Source: Dasyornis broadbenti
Lineage: Eukaryota; Chordata; Aves; Passeriformes; Dasyornithidae
DNA length: 64,000 nucleotides
Direction of reading: 5' to 3'
NCBI GenBank assembly: GCA_013397935.1
Contig: VZRN01006295.1
Span: 2,674,855-2,738,854, forward strand
Under the pieces are notes generated by a model. The model was not told the DNA's origin, did no database searches, and saw only the letters and a list, made by a program, of their open reading frames with translations. Positions 52,823-64,000 of this stretch are shown in pieces. How positions within the stretch are numbered: the stretch's first letter is position 1; the number at the start of each line of letters is the position of its first letter. The position numbers and the translations under genes were made by a program.

Positions 52823-53033
52823 GCAAGTATGCCATGAGGGATCTGGTCCACCGACTGCCAGGCGCTAACAACAGCAACAGCTCAGCGAGCAAGGCCATGT
52901 CTGATGACACCGTTACTGCCATTTGCTGCACTCTGCATGAAGTCATCACTAAAAACATGGAGAATGCCAAGGCCTTACGAGACGCAGGCGGCATTGAGAA
53001 ACTGGTTGGCATATCTAAGAGTAAAGGAGACAA
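52823..53033 (+). CDS. CTNND2: CTNND2 internal coding exon, distal armadillo repeat
   Basis: The acceptor is TTTCTTTCAACAAAG and the donor is GTATGTTTTG. The exon is 211 nt and enters with the last two bases of the GGC glycine codon begun at 18989. It leaves with AA, which the next exon completes to AAG (Lys). It reads KYAMRDLVHRLPG, then a serine/asparagine-rich loop (ANNSNSSASKAMSDD), then TVTAICCTLHEVITKNMENA and GGIEKLVGISKSKGDK. The loop identifies delta-catenin rather than PKP4, whose loop is different. Remembered mammalian CTNND2 differs at only a few positions, nearly all in this loop, which fits a surface loop between conserved helices. Reading through the donor would add 17 residues and stop at 53088. 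Confidence 0.97.
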
Positions 53034-56000
53034 GTATGTTTTGCAAATCACCTTGCACCTTTTTAACCTCTCCAGTAGTTGTTACTAGTCCTGAATGTGT
53101 TTGCCTTCTCTGTGCAATCGCGAGTTGAATCCTTTAGTTTCATCGGAAATCATGTGCCCAGTGTGAAGGGTGACAAGAAACAGACAATGCCAATACCAAA
53201 AGTCTCCCTCTGCTTTGGTTTATTTTTGATGTGCCATCAGCAGTGCAGGGAGTGCACTCCATGTGCATTTTAAGGAAGAGTAATTATCTACAGTCACCCC
53301 TACCTCTAAGTAATTGCAGAAGATCCTGATAAACGTTAGGGATCAGAGTAGTTGGATTACACCCTGCACAAGGGGTGACATGCAGGTGGAGGGATCCTTT
53401 GAAAGGAAGGACCTCACCACAGTTCTGTTACTGCTCCTCTTGCTCTAGGAGTGAAGAATGTAAAGTCACTGTCCCTCTTCACAGCATCCTTTTCCCTGCC
53501 ACCAGCTTGGTAGTAGATCCGTGGATTTTCTGACTGCTTGCTTTTGAGAGAGCATTAGGCTGCTTTGTGAGGCAAAAAATGTCTTGCACACAACTGTGAC
53601 ATTTTCAGAACAGCTGTGGTTTCATCTTGTCTGTTTGGCTGTGTACACACTCTTCATGAAGAGTTCACTCTTTATCCTTCTTTTGCCTAAAACAGATAGC
53701 CTGGTTCTCATATTTGTCAGCCTGATGAAGTATAGTGCAATGGGACTATGGCAGTTTGAAAACAAAAAGCCTTCACTGTAGTGTACAAAACCCATCAGTC
53801 CACCTACTTGGAGCTGTCATCACACAGCCTACTGCAGCATCAGAGCTCTTAAAGAGCCCCACAAAGCCAGGCCACAACCTGAAGGAAAGATTTATGCACC
53901 CTACATTTGGTATGAGAACTTATGCTCGCCTATGTGATCGGAGCATTGCCAGTATAATTTAATTGTATTTCTTTTCCTCTCTTGTCACCCTTTTCCTTTC
54001 ATACCAAATTCATTATTGGAACATTCTTGCATTCAAATTGTAAGGGGTAAAAAGCAGTGGCATGACCAAGTATGTGATTCCAGTTGTGGGAGTTCCCCAT
54101 GCTCTGCCAATTTATTTATATTTGCATTTTGTTGTTATTAAATCTACTTAAATTTTTTATTTATATTTTCTAGATCAAATGTACTGACATTGCAAGCAGG
54201 TTCATATCCATTTCTCCTAAGCGAAATGTGTCTTTCCTCCGAATAATGCATTTGTCTACCTGTTTCTTTTCTGGTAAAGAATACTAATACCTGTTGAGTC
54301 TGGCATTTTTGAAGTATTATGGGCAGTTTTAGGAGGGTCCAAGGGCATAATATCCTGTGTGAATATCTCTCGTAACTGTGAAAGACATCTATTTCTAATT
54401 AGTGTATTTAGCCCAGGTAGATTAATTCCAAAATGCCCTTCCAAATCATGATATGTATTCCTCCTCTCAAATTCTTTGAGCTGCAGTCCTGTGTTACTAT
54501 TTTTACAGGTTAATCAGTTCTAAAACAAGAAAGCCTGTCAACACACAGTGCTGCAAATGCCCATCTTAAGTAAAAGTTCCATTTTTCAGCTTTCAGAAAT
54601 GTCAGTACTGTGTGCTATTGGTTTGGTTTGGTTTCTTACAGGTAATTCATTGTTTGAAAATTGAAATTGCTGGGTGTTGGACTGATAGAAAATTCTGGCA
54701 TGCTCACTTTAATTACAGTAAAACACTTCTGTATGAAATCGTTTTGTCCAGTATGAAGCAATTGCTTCTGAATGTGCCGGATAGTAGACTGGCCATGCAA
54801 ACTGGTATGTATGAGTGCCAGGAGTGTGGGGCTGGCCCTGTTAGCCTTTGGAATATGCCCAGGGCTTGAACGCTCTCCCTGTATGACTGCATGAGAGAAC
54901 TGGTGTTCATAAGGTTATTTATATTGGCCAAGCCCATATCAGCTTCACATAGCTCCTGCCTCTCCTCAGTGCTCATGGAGTGGTTGGCACAGTTATTTTG
55001 CTGGTTACTCCATGCTACCAGCACCCCACTAGCCATTACAGCTGGAAGCATAATAAAAACAATTATGCTTGAAAGGGTTTATCAAAATCCTGTTTACTCA
55101 CCAATTACCCACCTACTGCTGTACTCTGGGTGAGAAATGGAATAGAAATGGAAAAAAAGCACCAAGTAAATTACTAGGGAAATGTATTAATGAATCAGTT
55201 GTGTCATAACAGTGCTTTACCAGCTTGAGTGTCAGCCTACCAGAGATCCTTCTCAGAAGTCACAGAATGAACCAAAGCCTGGCTCCTGCCCAAAGCAGTT
55301 ACATAGACTGCTGGTTTTCTGATTTCTCTTTGACTTTGCAATCCATGTGCCTGTTCTGCATAAAACATAAATCACCTCAATGACTGCCCTGAACTCCATC
55401 AATCCTCACTCAGGACTTTGGCCTTTGTGAGGTTTTCTAGCGTTCTACTGCTTTATATGTATTTTTGATCCAGCACAGTGTATGTTTCCTTAATGCTGGG
55501 TTATCTTCCTGGTCCTTTTCTATTTGACCCTTCATTATTGAGATGAATACTCTCTGATTTTAGATTTTTTTAATTGCCTAGTCCAACAGGAATATATGAC
55601 ACCGAGTGATTGTAACAATAGTTTAGATCTTCTTTCAAAACATGTCTGAAAAGAAAGCCACTGTGAAGTTACAAGGTTTTCAACATGACATTGTGTTGCT
55701 GTCATTAAAGGATAAGGGTCTGACCAAAATCCAAGTCTGCATTTGGATTCATAATGAAATTTATCACAACTTTTTATAATCAGTTGTATTTCTGCATCTT
55801 AGCTCCTCATTTCAAAACCGGTGCTTATCACCCATCTAGAGTTTCTTTTAGCCACTTCTAAGAGGAGCTTAATGAGTTGAGCACACTATCCTGAGCTGGA
55901 GTTCGGCAGCTTATAGAGAAAGAAATTCTGGCTCTGACTCCTTGTCCTTCACGCCAAAAGTTGTAACGTGTCTTAGATGCACATAAGGCCAGTTGAGTTC

Positions 56001-56321
56001 TCAACAATTTTGCCAATTGCTACCTCCTATTCCTGCTATGCTCTCAGCAGAAATCCCTGTGTGTACTGAGACACACATGTTTTGCTCATCACTGATTGAT
56101 CAGTACTATAGAAATAAGATATATTGCCCTTGCTTTAAAACACAGTGGTCTCCAAGATGCCAAGGAAAGATCTTATGGTATACTTGAAACATGCTTTAAT
56201 TGTAGGTTTAAATCCATAGCAATGCATTTGAAAATTGGAATGAATGATGCCCTGTACTTAACAGTCTCTTTCTCACTCTTTTTTTTTCTCTCTCTCCCTT
56301 TTTAATATATGTGTGTAACAG
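53034..56321 (+). other. CTNND2: CTNND2 intron, 3,288 bp
   Basis: This phase-2 intron is bounded by GTATGTTTTG and GTGTAACAG. It is unique sequence with no recognised repeat apart from a short GGTTT run at about 54618-54636. Open frames on both strands around 54713-55133 resemble nothing I recognise. Confidence 0.88.
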
Positions 56322-56406
56322 GCATTCGCCTAAAGTGGTGAAAGCAGCATCTCAGGTCCTCAATAGTATGTGGCAGTACAGAGACCTGAGAAGTCTCTAC
56401 AAGAAG
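56322..56406 (+). CDS. CTNND2: CTNND2 internal coding exon, end of armadillo domain
   Basis: A long CT-rich tract (about 56270-56302) and TGTGTAACAG form the acceptor; the donor is GTAAGG. The exon is 85 nt. Its first G completes the lysine codon from the previous exon, followed by 28 codons reading HSPKVVKAASQVLNSMWQYR then DLRSLYKK. This is the last armadillo helix set. The basic LYKK end precedes the phosphorylated and PDZ-binding tail, which in the family begins DGWSQYHF. That tail exon was looked for downstream to 64000 and not seen, so the remaining C-terminal exons lie outside the window. The phase at the 3' end is 0. Confidence 0.96.
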
Positions 56407-59400
56407 GTAAGGCTTGGGTTTTTTCTAGATTTATCATCTTTCATACTGTTATCCAAATTTGGGGGCTGAGAGACTTTAGACCAAAATATTTGTTTATGTG
56501 ACTGGAAATTCACTTGGAGTTTAAAGTTTCAGATATGCGGAGCTATTAGTTTTTGCTTAATTTCTACTTTTAACATAAAAATGCCCTTTGAAAATATGTT
56601 TGGTGGTGAAAGGGGATGTGAATTTTATTTTAAAATAAATTTGTACAAAAAGTGCTGGATCTCACAACTCTGGAGAGTTAAATCCTCTGTTCATAGAACA
56701 AACCTCTGTAAGCTCTCCTACTGCAACAGTCCTTCTTACATCTCCCCACCTTTTTCTGAGGAGATTACCAGATTTCCAGCCCTTCAGCTCCCAAATTTCC
56801 TCATGAGATTGTAAACAAGAGTATCTGAAGGAGTGGTGCTTAGGGACCAGCTACATGTGGAGCTGGGCTGAAACCTGGTAGCTTCACTTCTAATCAGCTG
56901 GCATGCAGTGGCATCATATACATGATTTTCAGGCAGTCTACTGAGTCCATGGTACCATGCCATTCCCACAGGCCTGCTGACCTCTTGAAAATGAATTGCA
57001 GTAGAGTAATACAGCACTGTGAAAAAACATTCTATATAGCCTTTATAGTGTCTACTTAGTAAATGAAAACATTTACAGTAATTCTTGCTGAATATTTCCA
57101 AACTGAATTGCATTCCATGTGAATATCAGCCTGCAGATTTAGTTCTTCAATGTCTTCTTGCTTAGAATTTCACATCTTATTTATTTGGTATTTGTATTTG
57201 TGATCTCATCAGAGAGAGCTAAGACTTCATTGTGGCATCTTCAGTTCAAGCCCTAGTTAAGGCTGAGGTGTAAGGATGGTGAAGTAGGGAAGGTTCACAG
57301 TGGCACAGTCTGTATTGTATGTATTCTGCACAAGAAAACAGCTTAGTTACATGAAATGTATGTACCAAATCTCAAGCTGGCAGAAGCTGACCTTCTGTGT
57401 GAAATGCTGTTCTTTTGCATGCCTCAGCCCTGCTTGTGTCAAGTCTGAGGAGTGAGGAAGATGATTACTGAGTCTCTCCCATTGTTCACTTCCAGTGTTT
57501 TCAGTCATCCTTGGCAGCCCTAGGGATACCATATGTGAAGACGTTCTAACTAACAAGCTGGTACTCAACTGTCCCATTAAGAGGTGGGAACAAACATGAG
57601 CTAGAATAGGCTTTTCTTGATCAGAGGCAGTAACACACTGGAAGTGTGCATAGCCTGACTTCTGTGTGCACGTGGGTGGCTGCACTGTCAAGGCTGAGCC
57701 GTACTGCACCATCATCTCTTAGAGGTTCTTACAATATGTGGCTCATTTCCAACCTTCTGTCTGTGTATATATGCTGTGATGGAAACGCAGTTTCTGGGGT
57801 TGCTCCATGCGTGAGGTGATAACGTATGCGCTGTGTGCCTGCTGAGTTTACTGCTACCTGAGGGACACTGTTGGCTGCCCGTGTGATTGCCTGGGAATGG
57901 ACTCACACACTAAGCATGCCCAGGTACTAAGCACCTTGCATACTTACAAGACCATTTTCCATGGCCACAAATACATACTTGTGATATGCAAAATAGGACA
58001 GGCTTTAGAGGTAGCTTCCAGGACACTCATAGCAGACAGATCATCTATATACTCAGGAAGAGAATTTTATTAATGCCTATATTGGTTAATTCCTACATCA
58101 AATCTTAAAATGAAGATCAGTCTCTGCTACATATTTGTATACTAATTACATGCTATTATATATGCTGCTGAGCATTGTATTCAGGTAGTTAATTTTAAAT
58201 ACTCCTTTTTGTTAAAATACATACAATAATCTTTATAAAATTATAATCTTTATTACACTTGCCTGTAATAGGCTGACTCTTATGCTGACTGTCTGAGTTT
58301 CACCACTGTTTGGAAAGCAATGGCAGTGTCTTTATGAAAGGAAAATTAGACAAGTTTGCATTATACTAATAGTCAGCTACTTACATAACATAAAGATACT
58401 GGATCAATGCAATCTTTATTTCGTCCCATTAATATATATACACACCAGTAAAAATGAGTGAACGTACAGTGTAATACGATCAGCACTTTGAAGTATCTTG
58501 GACTTGCACAGCCTTTTTTTGAAGTGCAGGTAAATCTCATTGCATAACCATCAGCAATTTGCTTCTGCGTACCAAAGTATGTGTACAATTGCTTTCAAAG
58601 AACTGTCCAACAGAGACACAATTTTGTACTGTAATACAAGGAAATTGCAAGCATCCCATTATATTTAAGTGAAAGCAGCAGCACTTACCTTCTGTTTGAG
58701 AAACAATGGAACCAAATAGTTTGAATTGTGGTATATTTTAGAGCCACACATGGACAATAAAGTAAGAAGAGGTAAAAAGAATAGAAATATTATTCTTTGT
58801 ATTAATGGGCAAAGAAGGCATTATACATTTACTGCTTATACGGTAGCAGTCAGTATATTTAGTCCAATTATGACTAGATCAGTAAAAACACTAAAACCTC
58901 TTTCATTTTTCTAATTTTGCTCACCATTGCAAGGAACATCCTGCAGCTGGCAGAAGATAACCGCAGTAACAGAAATCCAGAGTTGGGGATTGGTGTGGAT
59001 GCTCTTTAAGTCCACAATATCTTATGCGCTGTGTTTGCAAAGCCATGCCACACCCTGTACCCTCCACTGGCAGGTTCTATCCAGTGTACGGGGGTTTCCA
59101 GATCACAGCTGTGACATGGCTTTAGTGGGACACACAGACTCTTTAGGCTGGGCTGGCATGGAAAAGACACAGAAAGCAAACAGTCAGCATTCAGATATAT
59201 GAGAGAGGCAAGAGTATTAGATAGACCTCTGTAGACTTGTTCTTTGAGACAAAAAAAAAAGATTTTGCTCCCTGGTGTGCTTAATTTGGCACTGTCCTAA
59301 CACAGTCCAAGAAGGAAAAGTTGTAAAATGCATACGTTTTTCTGGGCCTAAAACTGTAGGAAAAAAGAAGACTTGACAGGCAAAGAGGAAGCAATTAATT

Positions 59401-61417
59401 TAGTCTCGAAATGAAGGAGTTGCCAGCCACCCCAAAAGTTGCAGGTCCTTCATCATGAAAGAGCTCATAGGAAACATTGCTTAATTTACAAGCAATAGCT
59501 GGTACAGAAATCTAGTCTGAAAAAGTCCATCAAGAAGAAAATAACATTCAGGTTCAGTCACATATAGACAGTGATCAGATTATTTAGTGTGAATAATTTC
59601 TAGAAGGGAGGTGATCATCATATTTACTATCAGTAGAGGAAATACAGTCTCCCAGAGACAGTATTGTCATTTTCAAACTTGTTTTCTGCAAGCAAGACAT
59701 GCTTTCATAAATGATCTTTTATCTGTCCCTGTTTTCATGAGTCTATTCCAAAATACTTACAATCTGTTTTTTCAAACATCCTTAGTGGTCACATGGGTGG
59801 GTCACTGGCTCAACACTACGGAAAAAGCAGGTACAGGAGCCATCCCACAGCTTGTTCCTATGCTTCAAATTCCTAGTACACCCCTCCTCTTCAAGTATCT
59901 TGGCAACCAATAGAGTTAGCAGGAGAATTAAGTGCTGCTTACAGCCTTCAGAGAGACTTCCTGTGCCATTTATGCTTAGCCACATAAGCAAGGTACATGG
60001 AGCTACTACATTGTTTCTTTAAAGACACTATTTCTGACTCAGTGTCACTGTGTCCCCCTCCAGTCTCTAGGGTATTCACTGGTTGAAGATTTGGGGACAC
60101 CTTGGAATTTACATACGTGGCTATAAGAGAGCAAATTTCCATTACCTGGTAAACTCTGTGTCAATATTCAAGAAAATAACCAACTACTCTTAAATACAGA
60201 TAGCTTGTTAAATTACATGAGGAAATTTGAGCAAAAGAGTTGTGCTAAATGAGCTTAACATGAAAGAAAATTTATTAGCTAAAAACAAGCTTCAATTAGT
60301 ATTAAATGTGTGTAGTATTAAAAAGCTGGAGGAACTGTCAGGAAGAATATGTTTTCTATTAATTGGTTTGCTTTGCCTAACCACTTAAGGTCCAACAAAA
60401 TATGTTTACATTCTATCATTATGTTTACACTTACTCTGTCTTCCAATGTATAAGTAGAGGTCATGATGAATTTGTAGAAAATATTTTTCTTTCCCATTTA
60501 TTATGGTAGGTTTCTGTTCTGCATGGAATATTAGAAATGTTTATCCCATTCGCCTGCCATCTGAATAAAAATACCACCCAGTGTTTGAAACCAGGGAGGC
60601 TGTTAAGGGTGGTCATCCTTCAACGTGTGTTGTGCCATTTACAGCAGGGATTCTTTCGTGATAGGCATTTAATGGAGTCACTCTGAAGATGGCCTCATCT
60701 GTCATTGGTCAGAAAAGATACATAGAATTGCCCAAAGCCTTAAAAGCAGTTAAGGCAGTCTGGATATAGAAGAAGACTTGCTTCTCATGTGACTTTCAGA
60801 ATAATAAAAAGATTACTTTATGAGAAAGTCCTTTATGACTAAATGTTCCATGTAAATTGACAGCATTAAGCATCAAAACCCTAGTCAAGGAGTTTTAGAA
60901 TTTAAAGCCCTTTCTTAAATAAAATATACCTATTCACCTTTTAAAAATGTTAATTACAACGTGTTATCATGTAGATTTCAGAGACATCATTTGGATTTCT
61001 TCTGGTAAGGTTATTATCAGTCAGACATCCCCCTGAGAAGAAGCTGGTTTAGGCTAAATTTATCTAGTGAAAAGGTCTGTGCAGAACTTAAACCCTACAA
61101 TAAAGATCTAAATTCTAAATCCAGAGCTTAATAATTCCTCAAAAACAGTGGCTTGACTTGAAGGAACTATTCATGTGTTCAGATTGTTCATGAGCATCTA
61201 TACTTTGCAGTGCTGATCTTCCAGCAGGGCTTAATTTGTTTCTGTACAATTGGTAAAAGTTTTTTCAGATTAATATGTCACCCTCTTAGAAAAAGGATGA
61301 CTTAATTCAAGATAAACTCCCTTCTGTAATATAAAGCTAGAGTATCATTATAGAGAAGGCATTGTCTAGAGCCCATTTTTATATTAACTATGAAAATGCA
61401 AGTACCTGATTAATAAA

Positions 61418-61440
61418 TGATTGACTGATTGATTGATTTG
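61418..61440. repeat. (GATT)n-like short tandem repeat
   Basis: Five imperfect GATTGACT/GATT units. Confidence 0.7.
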
Positions 61441-62195
61441 TGGCAGTGGGCGTCCCCAAGCTTCAGTGTGACTGATGACAGAGGATTTTCACCAACCCAC
61501 GACTCTGGGTCATGGCGCGCTCAGCATACTCTCTCCCAGAGCCAAGAAACCAGAATCTATTCCCCAACCCAGGTATTCTGGCTGTCAGCTGACCAGTCTT
61601 GAATTGTTGTGTTTCATGCATACTGAGATTTGTACCCAAAGCAGTTCTACAGGAGACATTTGAATCAAAAATAACAAAGCCTAACTGGAGAATATGTTTC
61701 TAAGTTGCACAGTTGAATTCACTGAACCCTGTAGGTTCTAGCTGGAAAGTGTCTCACTTCAGTTAGGAGAGTACGTGCAAGGAAGGTGCACAGAGTTCTG
61801 CTCTCTCTGAGGAAAGCATGTTCCACGAGCGGGACAAGTGCGTTACATTCAGTTCCCTGACAATCTTCCCAGCATTTCTCTGATCTCTTTTCTGATTGTC
61901 TGAACCTTTCAAACAGAAAGGTGGCTGTTGATAAGCACTATGTTGCAGCAGCAGATGGAATTTATCAAGCACATTGCTTTGTTTTCTGGGACAATGGTAT
62001 CTCCTAAGAAGAAAAAGCAATAGCTGTATATTTCAGTAAGGGGATCCCAGGTAAACTGACATATCTGTAGAAAAATCAGTGTGTCCAAGAGTCAATTAAA
62101 TTCTTAAAATGCTAGTTTTCAAAATCTCTATTAAGAAGGATAATGTACATTTCCTTCAGACAGAATTATATTTGGTAAGAACTAGCAGGACTGGC

Positions 62196-62290
62196 TTTTT
62201 TTTTTTTTTTTTTTTTTTNNNNNNNNNNNNNNNNNNNNNNNNNNNNNNNNNNNNNNNNNNNNNNNNTTTTGTTTTTGTTTTTGTTTTTGT
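62196..62290. repeat. Poly-T, 48-base assembly gap and (TTTTTG)n
   Basis: Twenty-three T (62196-62218) run into N at 62219-62266, then four TTTTTG units. The gap length is likely arbitrary. Open frames crossing it are artefacts. Confidence 0.95.
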
Positions 62291-62480
62291 TAGGGGCAGT
62301 CTTTTGTTTGAGGTACTAAAATTCCATTTCCTTAACCAAGTATATACTTTTTTTTCCTTTAATATTTCTTTTCTTAATAAAATATTACTTTGTGGCATTA
62401 CGGCAAAACCAAAATACCTTCAACATATGCACAACATCCAAGTCAGTCCATGGAGGAACCATATATATGTCTATGTATTT

Positions 62481-62559
62481 TGTGTGTGTGTGTGTGTATA
62501 CATATATACACAGGTATTATACATATAAAAACATATGTATACAATCATACATATATGTC
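62481..62559. repeat. (TG)n plus TA/CA alternating microsatellite
   Basis: Eight TG units are followed by TATACATATATACACA and further purine-pyrimidine alternation. Confidence 0.9.
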
Positions 62560-64000
62560 TGTATATTCTCTCTGATGAAATAGTTAGAGAAAATTGGAAT
62601 CTACATGTTTTTGCTGGCACTTTTGCTGTTTCTTTCATTTCTTTGGTTTTTTGCTCTAAGTTTGCCTGGGAAAGAGAAGACATCAGAGAAGATCTCGTTT
62701 CAATACTTTAGACATAAGTATCTTTCAAGGTTAGGGTAAATCCTTTTCATCTTTAGCTAATAAGAATATGATAGTTAAAACAACTAGCATTTCATCATCT
62801 GATATATGACATTACTTTCTTGTGTTAATGAGGAACTAGGCAAATTCCTGAATTGATTTTAAATAACGGAAATGTGGAAATTTTCTGCAGAGGTAAAATA
62901 TTCAAGTGCTTTTAAAGCGTCACCTGAATAATTTTAGTAGTTACAGATTCTATAACCAATATAGCGAAAAAAGTTGTAGTCTTCAAATGTGTGCTTTCTT
63001 ATTTTCTTTCTTAAGAACATGTGAGTTGCCTTTAGTTGAGCACTTTAAATTTGGTTTTTTATCAAATGGCAATCTTGTGAAATACCGTATCATGGAATTG
63101 TCATTGGATTCAGTACTAGAGAAAATGCTGGCATTACTGATTTATGTGTGTATGCATTCTTAATTCTATGTTTTATGCTGAATATTACTTTCCAGTGTTT
63201 ATGTAAGATAGGTTTGCCTATACCAATGCACACACAAATATGAAAAATTTCATCATTAAAGCAAAGGCATATTTTGTATTCTGCAGGAAATAACAGGTAG
63301 TAGCTGTTAAATTACATATTATTATATGATAATCTTTTCACATTATTTCTTAGAGACACAAAAGTCTCTTCAGTGAGGAACAATGTGATAGTCTGGAATT
63401 TTGTTTTTATTTTGATGCTGCTTTTTCAATATAATTAGCACTAGGCAGCAACACCATGTATGTAAACTTACCATTTAACTTAGTACCTCTTTTGATTGCA
63501 TAAGTTCCTCTTTTGATTGGTTTTTCAGAATCATTCAAACCTTTGGCAAGAAAATTTTAACATTTCTGGCTTTTTGATTGCCAGTTTGGTACTTGAATAA
63601 CACCTATTTGTCTATACAGTAGGAATTTACATATCATGAGAAAAATCATGAATCCTAAAGAGGAAATTGTGCAAATAAACTGAACTGAGATATAGAGGTA
63701 AACTCTTTGGCATATGCAGAAGTAGTCAGGAGTATTCACACAGGTGAAAAGTGATGTAAAAACCACTCTTGAATTTTTAAAAATATGAGAGAAAATTTCA
63801 TCACTTGGCAAAACACATATTGTTTTCACCTAGCTGTGCTACCATTTGAAAACTTTTGGCTGCTTTTTTAAGAAGAACAATTTTTAAAAAGACCAAAATA
63901 TTACAAAATACTAAATCAAACTGAATGTTGTTTTGATTTCATTTCATTGCCAGTAATTACCATTTCACTTGTGGTGTCAAGTAGAACATATTTTGATTTC

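Larger units (their letters stand above)
56407..64000 (+). other. CTNND2: CTNND2 intron (3' part of window)
   Basis: This intron begins with the donor GTAAGG and runs off the window. It is AT-rich, with an ATTG-type short repeat at 61418-61440, a poly-T/assembly-gap/TTTTTG block at 62196-62290 and a TG/TA microsatellite at 62481-62559. The following tail exon of CTNND2 was not found. Confidence 0.85.

Noticed and set aside
54713..55051. 112-codon minus-strand frame overlapping a plus-strand frame
   Set aside because: Looks partly protein-like but I recognise nothing in it, and there are no splice sites consistent with an exon.
57271..57300. AAGGATGGTGAAG as a possible start of the next CTNND2 exon (expected KKDGWSQ)
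   Set aside because: The following codons do not match, there is no acceptor before it, and the lysine codons belong to the previous exon.
57347..57715. 122-codon open frame on the minus strand
   Set aside because: No homology recognised and no exon signals at its edges; length is within chance for 64 kb.
62109..62528. 139-codon open frame across the gap
   Set aside because: It depends on reading through poly-T and 48 unknown bases.

Overview
This window is nuclear vertebrate DNA, almost certainly from a bird. It is AT-rich and nearly all intronic. Repeats recognisable as avian CR1 LINEs and solo LTRs of an avian ERVL-like type are scattered through it. Only one protein-coding gene can be supported: CTNND2 (delta-catenin, a p120-subfamily armadillo protein of adherens junctions and synapses), on the + strand. 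Four consecutive coding exons are seen, at 6604-6777, 18839-18989, 52823-53033 and 56322-56406. Joined, they give about 207 residues of uninterrupted reading frame with matching splice phases (0, 0/1, 1/0, 0). They cover the C-terminal armadillo repeats and the start of the tail. The gene continues off both ends of the window: the preceding exon and the tail exons are not here.

Layout. 1-6603 is upstream intron; it holds a minus-strand exon-like open frame (336-537), a hairpin (2072-2120) and an antisense solo LTR (3490-4039). 6778-18838 is a 12.1 kb intron with an antisense CR1 in pieces (11201-12510) and a tRNA-like relic just beyond it. 18990-52822 is a 33.8 kb intron that holds most of the accessory sequence: a second antisense solo LTR (27663-28219), CR1 copies in both orientations, a decayed copy of part of the TJP1 (ZO-1) coding sequence (about 35031-35871), a telomere-like GGGTTA-rich block (about 38190-38945), a G-quadruplex-type run, and a splice-compatible candidate alternative last exon (50869-51079). 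53034-56321 is a short 3.3 kb intron. 56407-64000 is the start of the next intron and contains a 48-base assembly gap.

The most unusual observations are the TJP1-derived fragment (gene-derived copies are uncommon in birds), the phase-compatible terminal-exon candidate within the large intron, and the antisense exon-like open frame near the left edge. No complete gene other than the CTNND2 segment, no CRISPR array, no functional RNA gene and no intact mobile element were seen. Family assignments rest on remembered family sequences; no database search was possible.
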